This document shows, piece after piece, positions 13,101-24,564 of a stretch of 64,000 bases of DNA (position 1 is the stretch's first letter; every line of letters begins with the position of its first letter). The notes under the pieces were generated by a model. That model ran no database searches and was not told where the DNA came from. It saw nothing but the letters and a program-made list of their open reading frames with translations. A program made the translations under genes and the position numbers. Origin of the DNA: Volvox africanus (Eukaryota; Chlorophyta; Chlorophyceae; Chlamydomonadales; Volvocaceae). The stretch is from assembly GCA_030268105.1 (NCBI GenBank), contig BSDZ01000003.1:3286001-3350000 (forward strand), given 5' to 3'.

Positions 13101-16100
13101 CGCTGCAGAACTACAAGAAGGTAAGGATTGTGGTCCCTTCTCTGTTACAACCAGGCTTCATCACGTCCAACTTCGTCGCTCTGGACGATTGGGTTTCCGT
13201 CGAAGGTGGTACTTCCAATATGCCAGATCCTTGTAGCGGGGTCCTCATCGACTGGAACCTATTGGATTGAGAGCCTTTTTCCCGCCTTCAAATGTGCAGA
13301 TCCTCGATGACCAGTTGGCACAGGACTCAAACGATAAGGCCGCAGAAGCGCGTCGTCTCGTGGAAGAGCACCAAAAGCAGGTGGGAGTGTACAAAAGCAG
13401 GTGGCGAGCGAGATCAAAAAGTGAGCTTGCAGCTCACTGCATATTGCTCCTTCGGCTGCAAATATGCTGCATTTCGGTGGTGAACTGGTGCTGTTGTCGT
13501 TCCCGGCGCACATCACATTCCCTGCCGTCCACAATGATTTGAAGAAGCTTACCATCACCGTAGATAACCGAGAAGCAAGCTGTCGTGCAAAGAGCAGTCG
13601 AAGATGTTACCGCTGCCCTCCAAGCCCGCGAGTAAGTCCGGGTGTCCTACACGGTATGGGCCGCCAAGAATTACTAGGACAACCAAAGGCCTGAAACCGA
13701 AAAAGATGTCGGTCGACGTAAAGTTGGTTAAAGATGATCTAGGCCAAGCCAAGTCGGAATAGCGCTGTAGCAATGTCTTTGTCTGTTGCGCCAAGACGGA
13801 TGGGTGGCGTAGAAGGCGCCAGCGTTTTTAAACTTACGGAATCCTAATAGTGGAAGCTTGATATAGTCTTATCCAGGGAAGGGAGGATGCGGCACCAGTG
13901 CGTGAGGTGCGGGAAAACAGCAAGGTGCCGATAACGAGGGGCGCAGGCAGCTGCCTACGTAAGCAAGCGGAGCTATGTTCTCACTTCCATAGTGTCGATG
14001 CCAAGTCCTTATATGAATTGTAGACATGATGACAATGCAGGGATGCACGTGCTAAAGTCGAGGACCTAATCAAGCGGGATGCGGCCTGCCGTGACATGAT
14101 TCATCGTACAGCAACGAATGTAAGCCACCAAACGCGCATTAGGGATCGTATTGGCATGAGATATCACAGTTAATTAACGGATCATCGGGATTCCAGCATT
14201 CCACTGATACGGCAGCCTGGTACGGTAGCCTCAAGCAATTGTAACAAGATTAGATGAACCCCACGACATCTCGCAGGTCGCCGAGTTTCAAAGACAGCTA
14301 CGGGGGCTCGGTGCGGAGCAGGATAATCTGTTGGGCATCTTTCACGCGGTGGACCTCAACCGATTAATTGACCAGAACATACAGAGTTTCCGTCAGCGAC
14401 CCATCGGCCCGCTTGGCGCGCTGCTCACCGTGACCGACGGAAAGTGCGTGGGCACGATAGGGCGAAAGGGTCTTTCCTTAAGCGCGATGCTGCGTAGGTT
14501 TTGGAGCGCGGGTTTATAATCCTATAGATGCCGTTGTCGTGAGTGTGCAACTCCGGTCTACTGTGCTCATGAGACGCACGCTACACGCCCCACCCCTTCG
14601 GCATACCAGGTGGCTTTTGGCAACAGAGGTGGCGCTGGGGTTCTATTTTCGCAACTACCTGGTCAGTTGCACGGCAGATGCGGAGTTATTGCGCAACCTG
14701 ATGAAACGGGCGGGCTACCAGCGTGCGTCTGCTGTTACGACGCCCTTTGATGCGCCGATGCATAGCATCCCTGCTTCGCGTCGGCCCGCCAATGGCTTCA
14801 AGCCATTGCTGGACATTTTGATTGTGCACGACACAGCAGCGCGCGCTCCCGTCATGAACTACCTGGTGGATAGGTAAGCTTCACTTTTACTGGTTCAGTC
14901 TTAACGCGTCCGCCTGAGGTTTTGGTTACAGAGCTTAAAAAGCCTATTCCGGGACCCAAACTGCTTAGGAGTGTAGGAATGGCGTTACATTTTATGACGT
15001 CAAGAGCAGTTTCAGGCAATGCCAAGTATTTCCAATCCTTCAGGCTGTCTGCCCGCTCCACATGTAGGGCGCACGTCGAGTCTATTGCGCTTGTGGAGAA
15101 TGGTAGGCAAGGGAACTCGGTAAACCACGACTGCTCCGCGGGGCCGCATATCACCACTGCGATCAGCATGGACGGCGACTGGTACCGCAGGAAGGGTGGG
15201 CTACGTTGGGTCGACCGAAATGGACGCGTGTAAGTGACCTCGACGTTTTGCGTTTCGCCGCCATGGCAAGACGGTAAATGTGTGTAGGATAGGGGGGTAC
15301 ATCACCCGTGGCCACTAACCTGGCAGTCCCTACCTTCCCCGGTGTTTCGGGGCACCCTCATCCAGTCTCCCATGCCGACTTCTCCGAAATCAGTGGTTTT
15401 CCCAGGTTCAGCACCCACCACCAGCATCCAGCGGAATCTGCCGAATCAACTAAGGCGTCAACTCCGCTACTGGTCAGCTCGCAGGTCACTTTAATTGGGG
15501 TCGTCACCGTCCATCGACATGGGGGCACCCTGCCCTTCACTTTAGGGTCTTTGGCCTGCTCTCGGTCGGGGTAGAACCTGGAACTCCAGGGGCATATTAG
15601 TCGTGCCATAACAGTCGTGCCTGAACACTGTATATGTATATCTGTCAAGCCTTTCATGATGACTGTACGGTGGCAACTTAATTGATTCAATCACCGTCCA
15701 CGTTTGAGAGGTGCTGTTTCGGCGTGTACCTTGGAATTGGCGATCCATGGCGATCGGAACTTGTGCAGGAGGCGACAGCATTGCCGCTTGATCGCGGATC
15801 TGTCGGAGTACAAGGCCGCGCTGGAACGGGACTTGGAGCAGACAGAGGCGCAGTTGGATGCTCACCGCGAGGACCTGGCTCACCTGACTGTGCAGCTGCG
15901 TGATGCTCGTGCGTGGGAGGCGAAGTGCGCTGCGGACTTGAAGACGGCCAACGGCCTGAAGGTGTGTACGGTATCGCCGCCCTCCCTTAACTGGCACGGC
16001 ACGTAATGCCCTGCGGTAGTCCTTGAAGTGGATTGGACGGTTCGGGCTTGTACGATTTGGCAGGCATAGATTTACTAGTAAGCGGATGGGGCATGTTGGG

Positions 16101-18486
16101 ATTGGGCGATGCAATTCTGGTGTTTCGTGTTGTTTTCCTGGAAGCAGCTTTGGTGCCGTTTGGGAAGCTTAAAGTCGTCGTCCTGAGGACTTAAGCCTGT
16201 TGGCTCACCCACCCGGCATTTCAGAACCGGGTCAACACAGAGCTGCACCGGCTTATGATGCAAACGCCGGAGATGCCTAGGTTCGAGGACGATGAAGCCG
16301 GCGCCATGCTAACGCAGCTCGCGTCCGTCCAGCATGAGCTGGCTAGCTCGCAAATTCAGCTCCAGACTGCCGAGGAAGCGCTGGCGCTCGCCGAGCAGGT
16401 GTGCATAACTAGGTCATGGTTAAAATCTGCGTTGTCAAATGTATTTATAGATGTTCATCAGTTCGGCACCCAAGTGCTTTCCTAACCCGTCAGTATCTTG
16501 CTGCCTGTTAGCATAACATAATTTGCGGGGCAACCACACAATTCTGCCTGTTGAATTTATTGCCGACTCAACGGTTGTCTATTCCTGGCCTGATTCTCCA
16601 GTCGCACGGTCAAGCCGTTAAGCAGGCTAAGGAGGAGCAGACGCGCATCCAGGAGCAAATGGCGGAAGGGAAGCGATTGCGAGAGCAGCAGACGGAAGCG
16701 ATTTCACAGCTGGCTGAGTTAGACGCTAGGCACAGCGCTGCAGTGTCCAGCCGTGAACAAGTGCGCGCGAACCTGGCCAAGTTGCACCAAGGGGTGGAGG
16801 TTGCCGTAGCGCGTCTGCGACAGGCTCTGGCTGCAGCCAACCAGGTACTGCTTGCATGATAGATTTGTTCATGGTAGAACAGAATTAATGGTGCGTTTTG
16901 AGAGACTGAGCCAAATTGAATGTTGGGAAGATGCCGTGCGTGCTGCAGCGGCCTGGCTCAATTTTATCCACACATTTCCACGCTGCCATTTGATCCATTG
17001 TCCCCACTCAACGGTGCGCTCCGTGTCCAGAACTTTCTGGCCTGACGCATCCCGTCTCAATGTCTGTCTTGATGCTTGCTCGCGCAGGTATGCAGCCGTT
17101 CTATGGGCGAGAGAGCGGTCCAGCTGGCGCGCGAGTTTGTGAGCGAGGCGGTCCAGAAAAGGCTGGCTAGCAAGCAGCAGCGGGATCGGCAGCTGGCCGC
17201 TATGGGGGAGGAGGAGCTGCGCAGGATGCATATGCGCACGGTTGAGGCATCCATGGACTACGCGGTGAGTAATGACGGTAATGTAGTTTCTCTACCAACA
17301 TTCCAGATGTGCAGCGCAGATCTGTCCATGCGTTTGTCTCAGGGCTAATTGATCTTGTACACGAACGTGCAGGGGCTGGAGAAGCAGCTGGCTATCGTGA
17401 ACAGCAACCTTGCCAACGCAGCGGCTGAGGCCGGATCCAGTGACCTGCAGGAGCTGGAGATCAGGCTAGCGGCCCAAAGCAAGACGGTGGGGCTAACGTG
17501 CGCATGCGTGCTTAGATAATAGGCCATGCTCATAGAGTCATCGTGTTCGGTAAATGAGTCAGTCCGTTCGCTCCTGGTTGCTTACGTTCAGTGATTTGCC
17601 TGTGGGGATCTCAGTGGTTCACGTTCTTCTATATGCTACAGGCAGCAACGTGGCATCGGGCATACAAGCGCATGGAGGAAATGATGCAGCGCTTCCAGAC
17701 CAGCTATGCGAATCAAATGCAGTCCTTCGAGCGGCTTCGCACCAGCCTCATGGATATCACACAAGCCAAATTTGCCAAATACCTGCGCCGTCGAGACCAC
17801 GATGGCAAGCTGGAGTTCAACCATACTGAGCGCACTCTTAAGCTTCTTGTCCGACCCAAGGGCAAGAACAATCGTGATGTGCAAGCCGTCGAAGACCTTA
17901 AGCAACTGTCAGGTCAGTGGATGTTTGTTTTACGTCCTGCAACTTTTTTCATATTAATATCTGCGGACGTGTTTGAGGTTGCCGTATGTGGGCGTCGGTG
18001 CCGACTTGTCTTCATTCCGTACATATCTGCGGTCGGGGTTTTCGTTCGATCAGTCAACATATGCTGTATGTCGTCATAAAGGCGGTCGAAGGTTGGTACG
18101 TACTAAGTTGACGCACATCCTGCACTTACCAATTCGGCCAACCCAGCTTACGCATGCTCTTGCCGCCCTTTGAAGGTGGTGAGCGATCCTTCACGACCGT
18201 TGCACTCTTACTCGCCATCGGTGAGAACACTGAGAGCCCCTTCCGCTGCAATGACGAGTTCGACGTCTTCATGGACGACGTAAACCGCCGCGTTGCCACG
18301 GAGACGCTCCTGGAGTTTGCAATGGAGCACTCGATGTTCCAGTACATCTTCCTTACGCCGCAGGGGATCGCGACTGTGGAGGATGCGCGGCAACAGTTGA
18401 TGAAGCGACGCCGGATTCAGCTGCCGCCTGCGTTCCTTCGCACGGTGAAGATGCACCCACCGCGACCAAATGCCGTTCAAGCGTAA
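9687..18486 (+). CDS. SMC6: SMC6 paralog B with N-terminal Tudor-like module (complete)
   Basis: This gene spans about 20 exons. The first are 9687-9846, 10039-10122, 10176-10265, 10533-10867, 11054-11190, 11328-11528, 11643-11851 and 12048-12112, all with matching phases. Order: Tudor-like module (KIEYEDGDIEDIAW across the first junction), a linker with a basic patch (RPRKRMA), SMC6 N-terminal strand (VENFMCHQHFELEFG), Walker A (GANGSGKSA), Q-loop (ITQDKSRS), first coiled coil (about 12300-14330), hinge (PIGPLGALLTVTDG at about 14400; second half 14629-14874; then about 15076-15230), second coil (15700-17500), signature LSGGERS split by the last intron, and Walker B EFDVFMDDVNR in the last exon (18176-18486). 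All ATPase motifs are intact. It acts with SMC5 and NSE subunits in repair of damaged or stalled DNA. An alternative is two adjacent genes, Tudor-like and SMC6 (ATG at about 10629), but phases and the same order in paralog A favour one gene. Confidence 0.88.
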
Positions 18487-19181
18487 ACAAGATGCCATAG
18501 GAAGGGAGCCGACCACGTCTGTCAACCGGTTTGGGGAGGTTCCAGCGAGGTTTTTTACCTGTCCTACGTAGGAACGCGTTAAGGGTGCAGGGTGCTCGGG
18601 TGACGCAATGGCATTGACTCTAGTATTAGTTGACGCAGTAAACATTCCGCAGACCCTAGTAGTAGACGCAGTAAACATTCTGCGCGCTGTGTAGGCGGGT
18701 GGATTACTTTGTATGTTAACATAGTGAACGGACACCATCTGTGACTACCTGAATGCAGCAGACGGGGTAAAGCTATACAGGCCCGCTGCTGCTTTGGTTG
18801 AGTTACGCTTTACATATATTTTTTACCATGTTTATGAGCGGTATTTATTTGTATAATTGTTGGGCCTATTGCTGTCACATTTGATATTATTGGGTACAGG
18901 TATATGGTTCGCAGCGATGCGAACATTCACATGTCTACCATACATATGTCCAAGCTATGTGGTACTTCAGTGACTCTGTGGTGGCAAAGTTTCGGCAGCC
19001 ATGGTTTCCAGCAGTGCCGTTGCTAATACTTGCCGTTGCTGATAAATAACTGTAGCAAGAACCAACTGCCCAAATAAAATGACAACGTTCTCCTAACAGA
19101 TTTTTGGACGGCAAAAGCTGTTAATGGCATATGCACGGGTTAGGTACTTGCAAACATTTTTAAACAAGCAGGTAAACACTT
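18487..19181. other. Intergenic region between SMC6-B and EngB
   Basis: This is the tail-to-tail gap between two convergent genes. It holds a short imperfect direct repeat containing gacgcagtaaacatt (at about 18633 and 18665) and AT-rich stretches, but no convincing exon. It should contain both 3' UTRs. Confidence 0.5.
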
Positions 19182-21737
19182 TCACAACATGCCCTGTCGG
19201 ATGGCCGTCAAACGGCCGCTCCGTTCAAATGCAACCCGCAACCCGGCGATAAAGTTCAGCAGTTCACCGCGCCCCAGCCCTTTTGCAGCAGACGTCAGGA
19301 TAGTCGGTGGCAGGAAAGCGAGGTCCTTGAGGAGCGACCGTTTGAAGGAAGTGACGTGGGAATCACGCGCAGAGCTTGGGACGCCCTTACGTCGTTTATC
19401 AGCTTTGGTAAACACCTAAAACACAGGGCCAAGCAAGCAAAGTGCAAATTTATAGATCGCACGGGGCTCTAAAGGTTAGTTCCAGGTCGCTCCTGCTCCC
19501 GCATAGTTTCGCTTAAGAAAGGTCTCTATCCTTGTCACGATACGGATTCATAGATTAACTAGTACATGCCACAATCCGCCTACAGCATACAGAAAATCCC
19601 CATGGCTAAACCAAGTAGCAGGTCAGGTGAGACAGAAGCACAGACTGAGGGATCAGATCGCTCGAAAGCACATCTCAAATTGTTCAGTTTTTAGCCAATT
19701 ATGGGGAGAACAGCAGTCGTCAAGGGTGGCGCCATGTGGCTGTGGGTTTACTTGGGCATCTTCCCTGCGTTGCTAACACATGAAAGCCACGCCCCCGATT
19801 AGTCCAGCTGTTCCTTCAGAGATGTTTGCTAGGCAACAACTTACCAGCGTGAACGGCACCTCATTGTCCGTGAGCCAGTTGGCGTATTCAAGGTCAACCT
19901 TTTGGGGCGGAATGGACGCATCCACCAACAGGAATACCATCGCCAGGTTTGGTCGCATCTTGAAGTACTCCCGGGTGAAGGCATCAAACTGCTGGCGCCC
20001 TTGGGCCCCGACCTGTGCGCGCCAGATGGCGGATTGGCAACATAGCCACTGTCGTTAGAAGAGAGGGCACGGAGCGTACAACGTAACGCTGTCGATGATG
20101 CAGGTCCCACGGGATTCTAAATCCATTATGTAGCTGTCATTCCTTAATTCGGATGGCCCGAAACAACGGCTGACTCGCTGTGAAGATGAAATTTTAGGTA
20201 TAATGGGATAATGGCCACTATCGCCGTCCCGAAAGCTCAGCCTGCTGTCACTGAATCTACATGAGTCGATGACCAATGAAAAAACGGCTATGCCTTGTCG
20301 TGCGCGCGGAGGCTCCCCAGGGCTCGGAGGACCCCGACTCCAACCCCGATCCCACCATCATCGCGCGATCACCCCGGTTCCAACACCAGGGCCTATCGCA
20401 TCCGGACCTTTGCATAGCCATAGCCAGGCAAGTCCACGAAGTACCAAGAGCCGTTGATGAGGAAATGGTTTATGCACTTGGTCTTGCCTGCACGCATAAC
20501 CGCCGCCACCTCAGCACGTCAGCAGTTAAGATGCAAACGAGCTCAAGATATACAAGCGCTGCCCCACGTTATCCAGACCACAAGGTCCGCATTGAAAGCC
20601 TTCTTTACTAAGAAGATGCAGGTGCACAGAGGCTAACGCTGCCCGGAAGCCCAATGATGCTTGCTGGACACATGACTCAATTTCTTCGATATCCAGACTC
20701 TTAATCTTCTACAATCATACCCGCTGCTGGTTTCCAAAACGCAAGAAACGCCCTCCCCTTCCCTTCCCTTCTCTCCCCTCCCCTCCCCTCCCCTCCCCTC
20801 CCCTCCCCTCCGGGCGGTGACACACCGGGCTGCTTAGACACCAGCGCGAGGTCCTTTCGTCCCGTGAGCATGTTGATGAGGGATGACTTGCCAACGTTGC
20901 TGCGACCGATGACCGCAAACTCAGGGAAGCGTGGTGCGGGGCAGTCCGGCACCTTCACGCAGCTCTGCGGAAACAAGCTCAGGAAGGAGTAAGGTCTTCG
21001 CAGGAAGCACTGCAAGAACAACAGACGCTCTTAGTGATGCCACTGACCCCCATATGATCGCCCTGCTCCCAGACACTTCTGCATGTCCGCACCTGCAAAT
21101 ATTCAGCTGTCTTGACTTTAACATTTGTTGGATTGGGCAAGTTGAATTGTATTTCCGGGAAAGCGTCCTCTTCGGTGGCCATGTCCCCAGCATCTGCCTG
21201 GACGTCATCCTGGCAAGGATCCTGGCAACCAATTTCGCTGACGTCCCCGTCCACGACAAGGAATCCATCCTCCTCAACGTTACTATCTTTATCTTGACCT
21301 GGTTCACTGGCTGCAAAATCCTCGCCGGACGTTTTGGATGCCAGGTCCCCTGGTGCCACATGGTCGACAGGTGCCGTGCCGCGGATAAGTTCTCCGAGAC
21401 TAGCGCTGGCCCCCGCAGCTAATGCTGCTGGGCCGATGGCGACCGAATCTAGAGCCTTCCGCTGCGTGTCGGCTTCCAGGCTTGACGTGAAGTGTCCTAT
21501 GGAAGCCACGGGGCGGGGTAAGCGTGGGGAGGCAGCCGCAGGAGCTAGTGTAGCTGCTGGCCCTACGCCACTAGAGCTGGTTGTGCTGGATCCTTTTGGC
21601 TTGGACGGCTGGATTAAGGCTTTCTCAGACTTCCTTTTAGCCTCTCTTAGCCTCCCCTTGACGTTCGGGCTCGACCTCTTGCTGCTTTGCACGGCGCTTT
21701 TCCCCGACCGTGGTGGGAGGGCAGCAAGTACCACCAT
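19182..21737 (-). CDS. EngB/YihA-type ribosome-assembly GTPase with long N-terminal extension
   Basis: This is a TRAFAC GTPase of the EngB family, which in bacteria and organelles helps assemble the large ribosomal subunit. Exon 1 (21737-21093, 215 codons) is a low-complexity Ser/Ala/Pro-rich leader that turns acidic and ends in [11 protein letters not shown]. Exon 2 (21009 to about 20813) carries [21 protein letters not shown] (G1). A further exon near 20490-20420 joins as [10 protein letters not shown] and holds G3, DLPGYGYAK. An exon near 20010-19815 gives [19 protein letters not shown] and [10 protein letters not shown]. The last, near 19415-19182, has G4 TKADK and [18 protein letters not shown]. 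The leader suggests plastid or mitochondrial import (inference). The start is an ATG in a favourable context (gccATGG). The core domain looks complete. Confidence 0.85.
20751..20815. repeat. Polypurine/polypyrimidine simple repeat (cccct)n
   Basis: About 60 bp of pyrimidine tract on the plus strand, mostly (cccct)n. On the gene strand it is a GGGGA-type tract lying within a few bases of the donor that ends the EngB G1 exon, at the start of that intron. Confidence 0.9.
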
Positions 21738-23413
21738 GGCGGCGTTCCGAGGGCTGATTACCTTCGAGCGGCTTAGCTGAAGCCGCCATGCACCCGTGGT
21801 TGTGTGCTCATATCTGCAACATGCATTTCACCCGCTCAGAATCCTTTCGACTTGTGCAGCTTGCATGATGTCAAAATGATTAGAAGAAGTTCTTCCCTCG
21901 TAAAGCTCTGCACTCGACCTCAATTAAGTTATTAATATTATATAACTGAAGATTATGCTCCTAAACTTACATAGGCCAGGATATCGGGAAAATGTCGATA
22001 GTTTCGCAGCCAATGTCGAGGCCTGAAATTTCATCTGAAGCTCATGCAGAAAGGTATATATGATAACAAATATTATATGTTTTGACTGCGATGGAATCGT
22101 TATCTAGGCGTGCTCAATGGTCGCGAAATGGCAGACGCATGCAATCCACCTGCCAAGGGACGGTAAAAGACTGGTTGAAACACAATGGAACGTCTGAACT
22201 AGCATGCTGGCCGCGTCGGCAAGAACGTCTTCTCCTTTATTTACGTTTGGTTACCCTTTCGTCGGTGCGAGGGACGTCAAATTTGGATTGGCCTGGGCAT
22301 CTCATACGACGGCAAGAGCGCGCTGGTCGGTGTGGTCACGGGTGCTTATCTGGATTGGGTTTAGGCTCTTAGGGCCGCGTGCAGTGCACCTGGTCGTGCT
22401 CTCTGCTGGCCCCGACGGCCAAGCATATTCCGCGGGCCTTTGGAATTGACATATACAGGAGATATTGAAACATACGGCCACTTTGAAACTCTTTACAGAA
22501 TACGGCCAACATGCATGCGAAAACCCGTCAGTTGTGCCTTGTGCCCATATGCACTCGCCAGAAAGCAAAGTAAGCTAAGTGCTGTCAAGCCCGTAATCTG
22601 GACATCCGCATCACGGCTCTGGCACACGTCACCCAACAGCCGTCTCCTCATACACATTCGCACCACCCGTAACGTCACCCATCTACCTCCACACGCTAAT
22701 CAATCGTTATCGGAATCCACACATCGTTTGTCCTCCCCTTCCCCCCGTCCAAAACAATTGACAAACCGCCACCTGTCGTCGCTTTCACTGAAATCAGCAC
22801 CATAGGAATGCTAGTTGGTCCATCGGGCCCACGACCCTCGTCACAAAAAGCCTGTGTCAGTAACGGAGGTCAACTCCCCGGGCATACTCGGTGTCACTAT
22901 TTGTAGCAAGCTACCGTGCAGTCGGAGCCCAAAGCCACTCTACGTACGAGAAAGCGCTAAAACATGGCTCGACCCTGGCAAGTTAATGCTGCATGATTGA
23001 GCCAACCGATTCACCAATCTCCATGTGGAATCTGCAAGTGGAATCCCACCCCTGGGCCTTTCTGAGCAAATCCTGACATCGGATTCTCATGCAAGTAGCT
23101 GTAGCTATAGCCAGGCGATTCGAGAGGCACCAACCAGGTGCAATAACCTTGGAGGCTCCAACCAGCTACTTGTCATGGGGGGAGGGTGGACTGAAATTGG
23201 ACCCGACTACGGGTTGGGGTCCGGGGCGGGTCTCTGCGCTGCATCATCACCAGCCAAGGCCACGGGCGTCCCAAGGCCGGCACCATATTTCATATCATCG
23301 GAACTAATTGCTGCCGTTTTTCTACTCCCACGGGGAGATGCTATCAGCTTTTACGGCTGAGCGACGTCCAGCGAATGAAGCCGCAAACATAGGCAGCACA
23401 AACGGCAGTAAAT
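21738..23413. other. Intergenic region between EngB and the CHRD gene
   Basis: An AT-rich stretch lies at 21900-22080, followed by mixed-composition DNA. Short open frames occur on both strands, but none shows a recognisable motif or a coherent splice chain. It includes the upstream region of EngB and the 3' UTR of the CHRD gene. Confidence 0.45.
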
Positions 23414-24564
23414 TCACTTGCCCGGATGGGCCGCACCACCCCCGATGGAGAACATGCATGGGGGCTTGCATTCAAGTCTGCCCCGCAGTGCGCCTCTGGG
23501 CAGGGACACCGTCTGCACGCTGACGTACAGCAGACCCTTCTGCAGCAACTGGATGAAGTTCATGTGGTCGTTGTCGGGGTCCCAGGCGCCCACACGCAGG
23601 TAGTCGAACGGCACGGTGAACCCAAGGGTCCCTCGGAAGTTCAACGGCGGGTTCAGGGGAACGGGGGCTGTGTTCGGGTAGCGCGGCAACAAGTCCAGAC
23701 GGATCGGGGCGCCAGTCGCGTTCTGCAGATCGTCAGATGTTCGGTGTAGAATGGGGCCCGGTGCGGTGTTGAAATGACAAGTAAAGGAACAAGCCGCAGC
23801 AATTGCAGGAAGGGCGAGAGGAGGACACATTTTGCTAGTTGGATTTCCAAACTGGTCAGGTGTGTAGAGATGGATACCAACAAGCATCGCAGCAGCTATG
23901 GTCCGACGAATCCAATGTGGTGGCTCATTGTCTTGAGATAACACGTAAGGTGATAGTCACGTTTGGTCAGGACGACTCACAATAACGCTAAGCATTAGCA
24001 TAATAACGCTAAGCATTAGCACAATAACGCTAAGCATTAGCACAATAACTCCTAAGCAGTCCCACATCGCCTCGTGGCTCAACCCGAACCCCGCCCAGCG
24101 CCCACCAAGCGAATATGCGCCATCGTGATCTGATTCAGGGCTCCAGTGAGGTTGAGGGCAACACTGGCATTGCCCATGTTTGGCCGGGGCCAGACCAGGG
24201 CCACAGATCCGCGGACGACCAAACTCTGTCGCGACGGCAGGAAGCAGTGGGGAAATCCCTTCATGAATCGGGGACTAAGGCGCGCGTATCCGCCACGAGA
24301 GGGCACTGTGGCCTCAGTGTCATAACGCGGGGCATGTGCATGCGTTTATGAGAAGTCCTCGCTGCCTCGCGTTCTGACAGCATCTCTGGTTGGGGAGTTC
24401 CGAGGCACGCCCCAACTTCGCACCTTGTCAACCGGAATGAGCTTCGCCACCGCAACGAGAGATCCATATGGACCGTCTGGCCACACTGGTGCTCCATTGC
24501 CAACTGCCAAAAACAACACGAAAACTGTCAGCCAAAGTACCGGCGCTGGTACGTGTTTATCCAT
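23414..24564 (-). CDS. Secreted CHRD-domain protein
   Basis: Three exons are read. The first (24564 to about 24422) starts at an ATG and encodes a signal peptide with the hydrophobic core VLWLTVFVLFLAVGNGA, ending PVDK in phase 0. The second (about 24308-24098) holds SVALVWPRPNMGNASVALNL and ends ITMAHIRL in phase 0. The third (about 23727-23414) begins NATGAPIRLDLLPRYPN and ends GLLYVSVQTVSLPRGALRGRL plus a short Cys-containing tail. The AHIxL strand followed by a YVxVxTxxxPxGxLRGxL ending is the hallmark of the CHRD domain, found in chordin and in many secreted bacterial and algal proteins of unknown role. One domain only. Location is likely extracellular; no function can be assigned. Confidence 0.75.
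23976..24052. repeat. Tandem repeat of about 22 bp
   Basis: About 3.5 head-to-tail copies of a unit like aataacgctaagcattagca, the last one degenerate. It sits inside the predicted second intron of the CHRD gene. There are no spacers, so it is a minisatellite and not a CRISPR array. Confidence 0.9.

Noticed and set aside
23976..24052. Regularly repeated 22-bp units as a possible CRISPR array
   Set aside because: Copies are directly adjacent with no unique spacers, there are no cas genes, and the locus lies in an intron of a eukaryotic gene.
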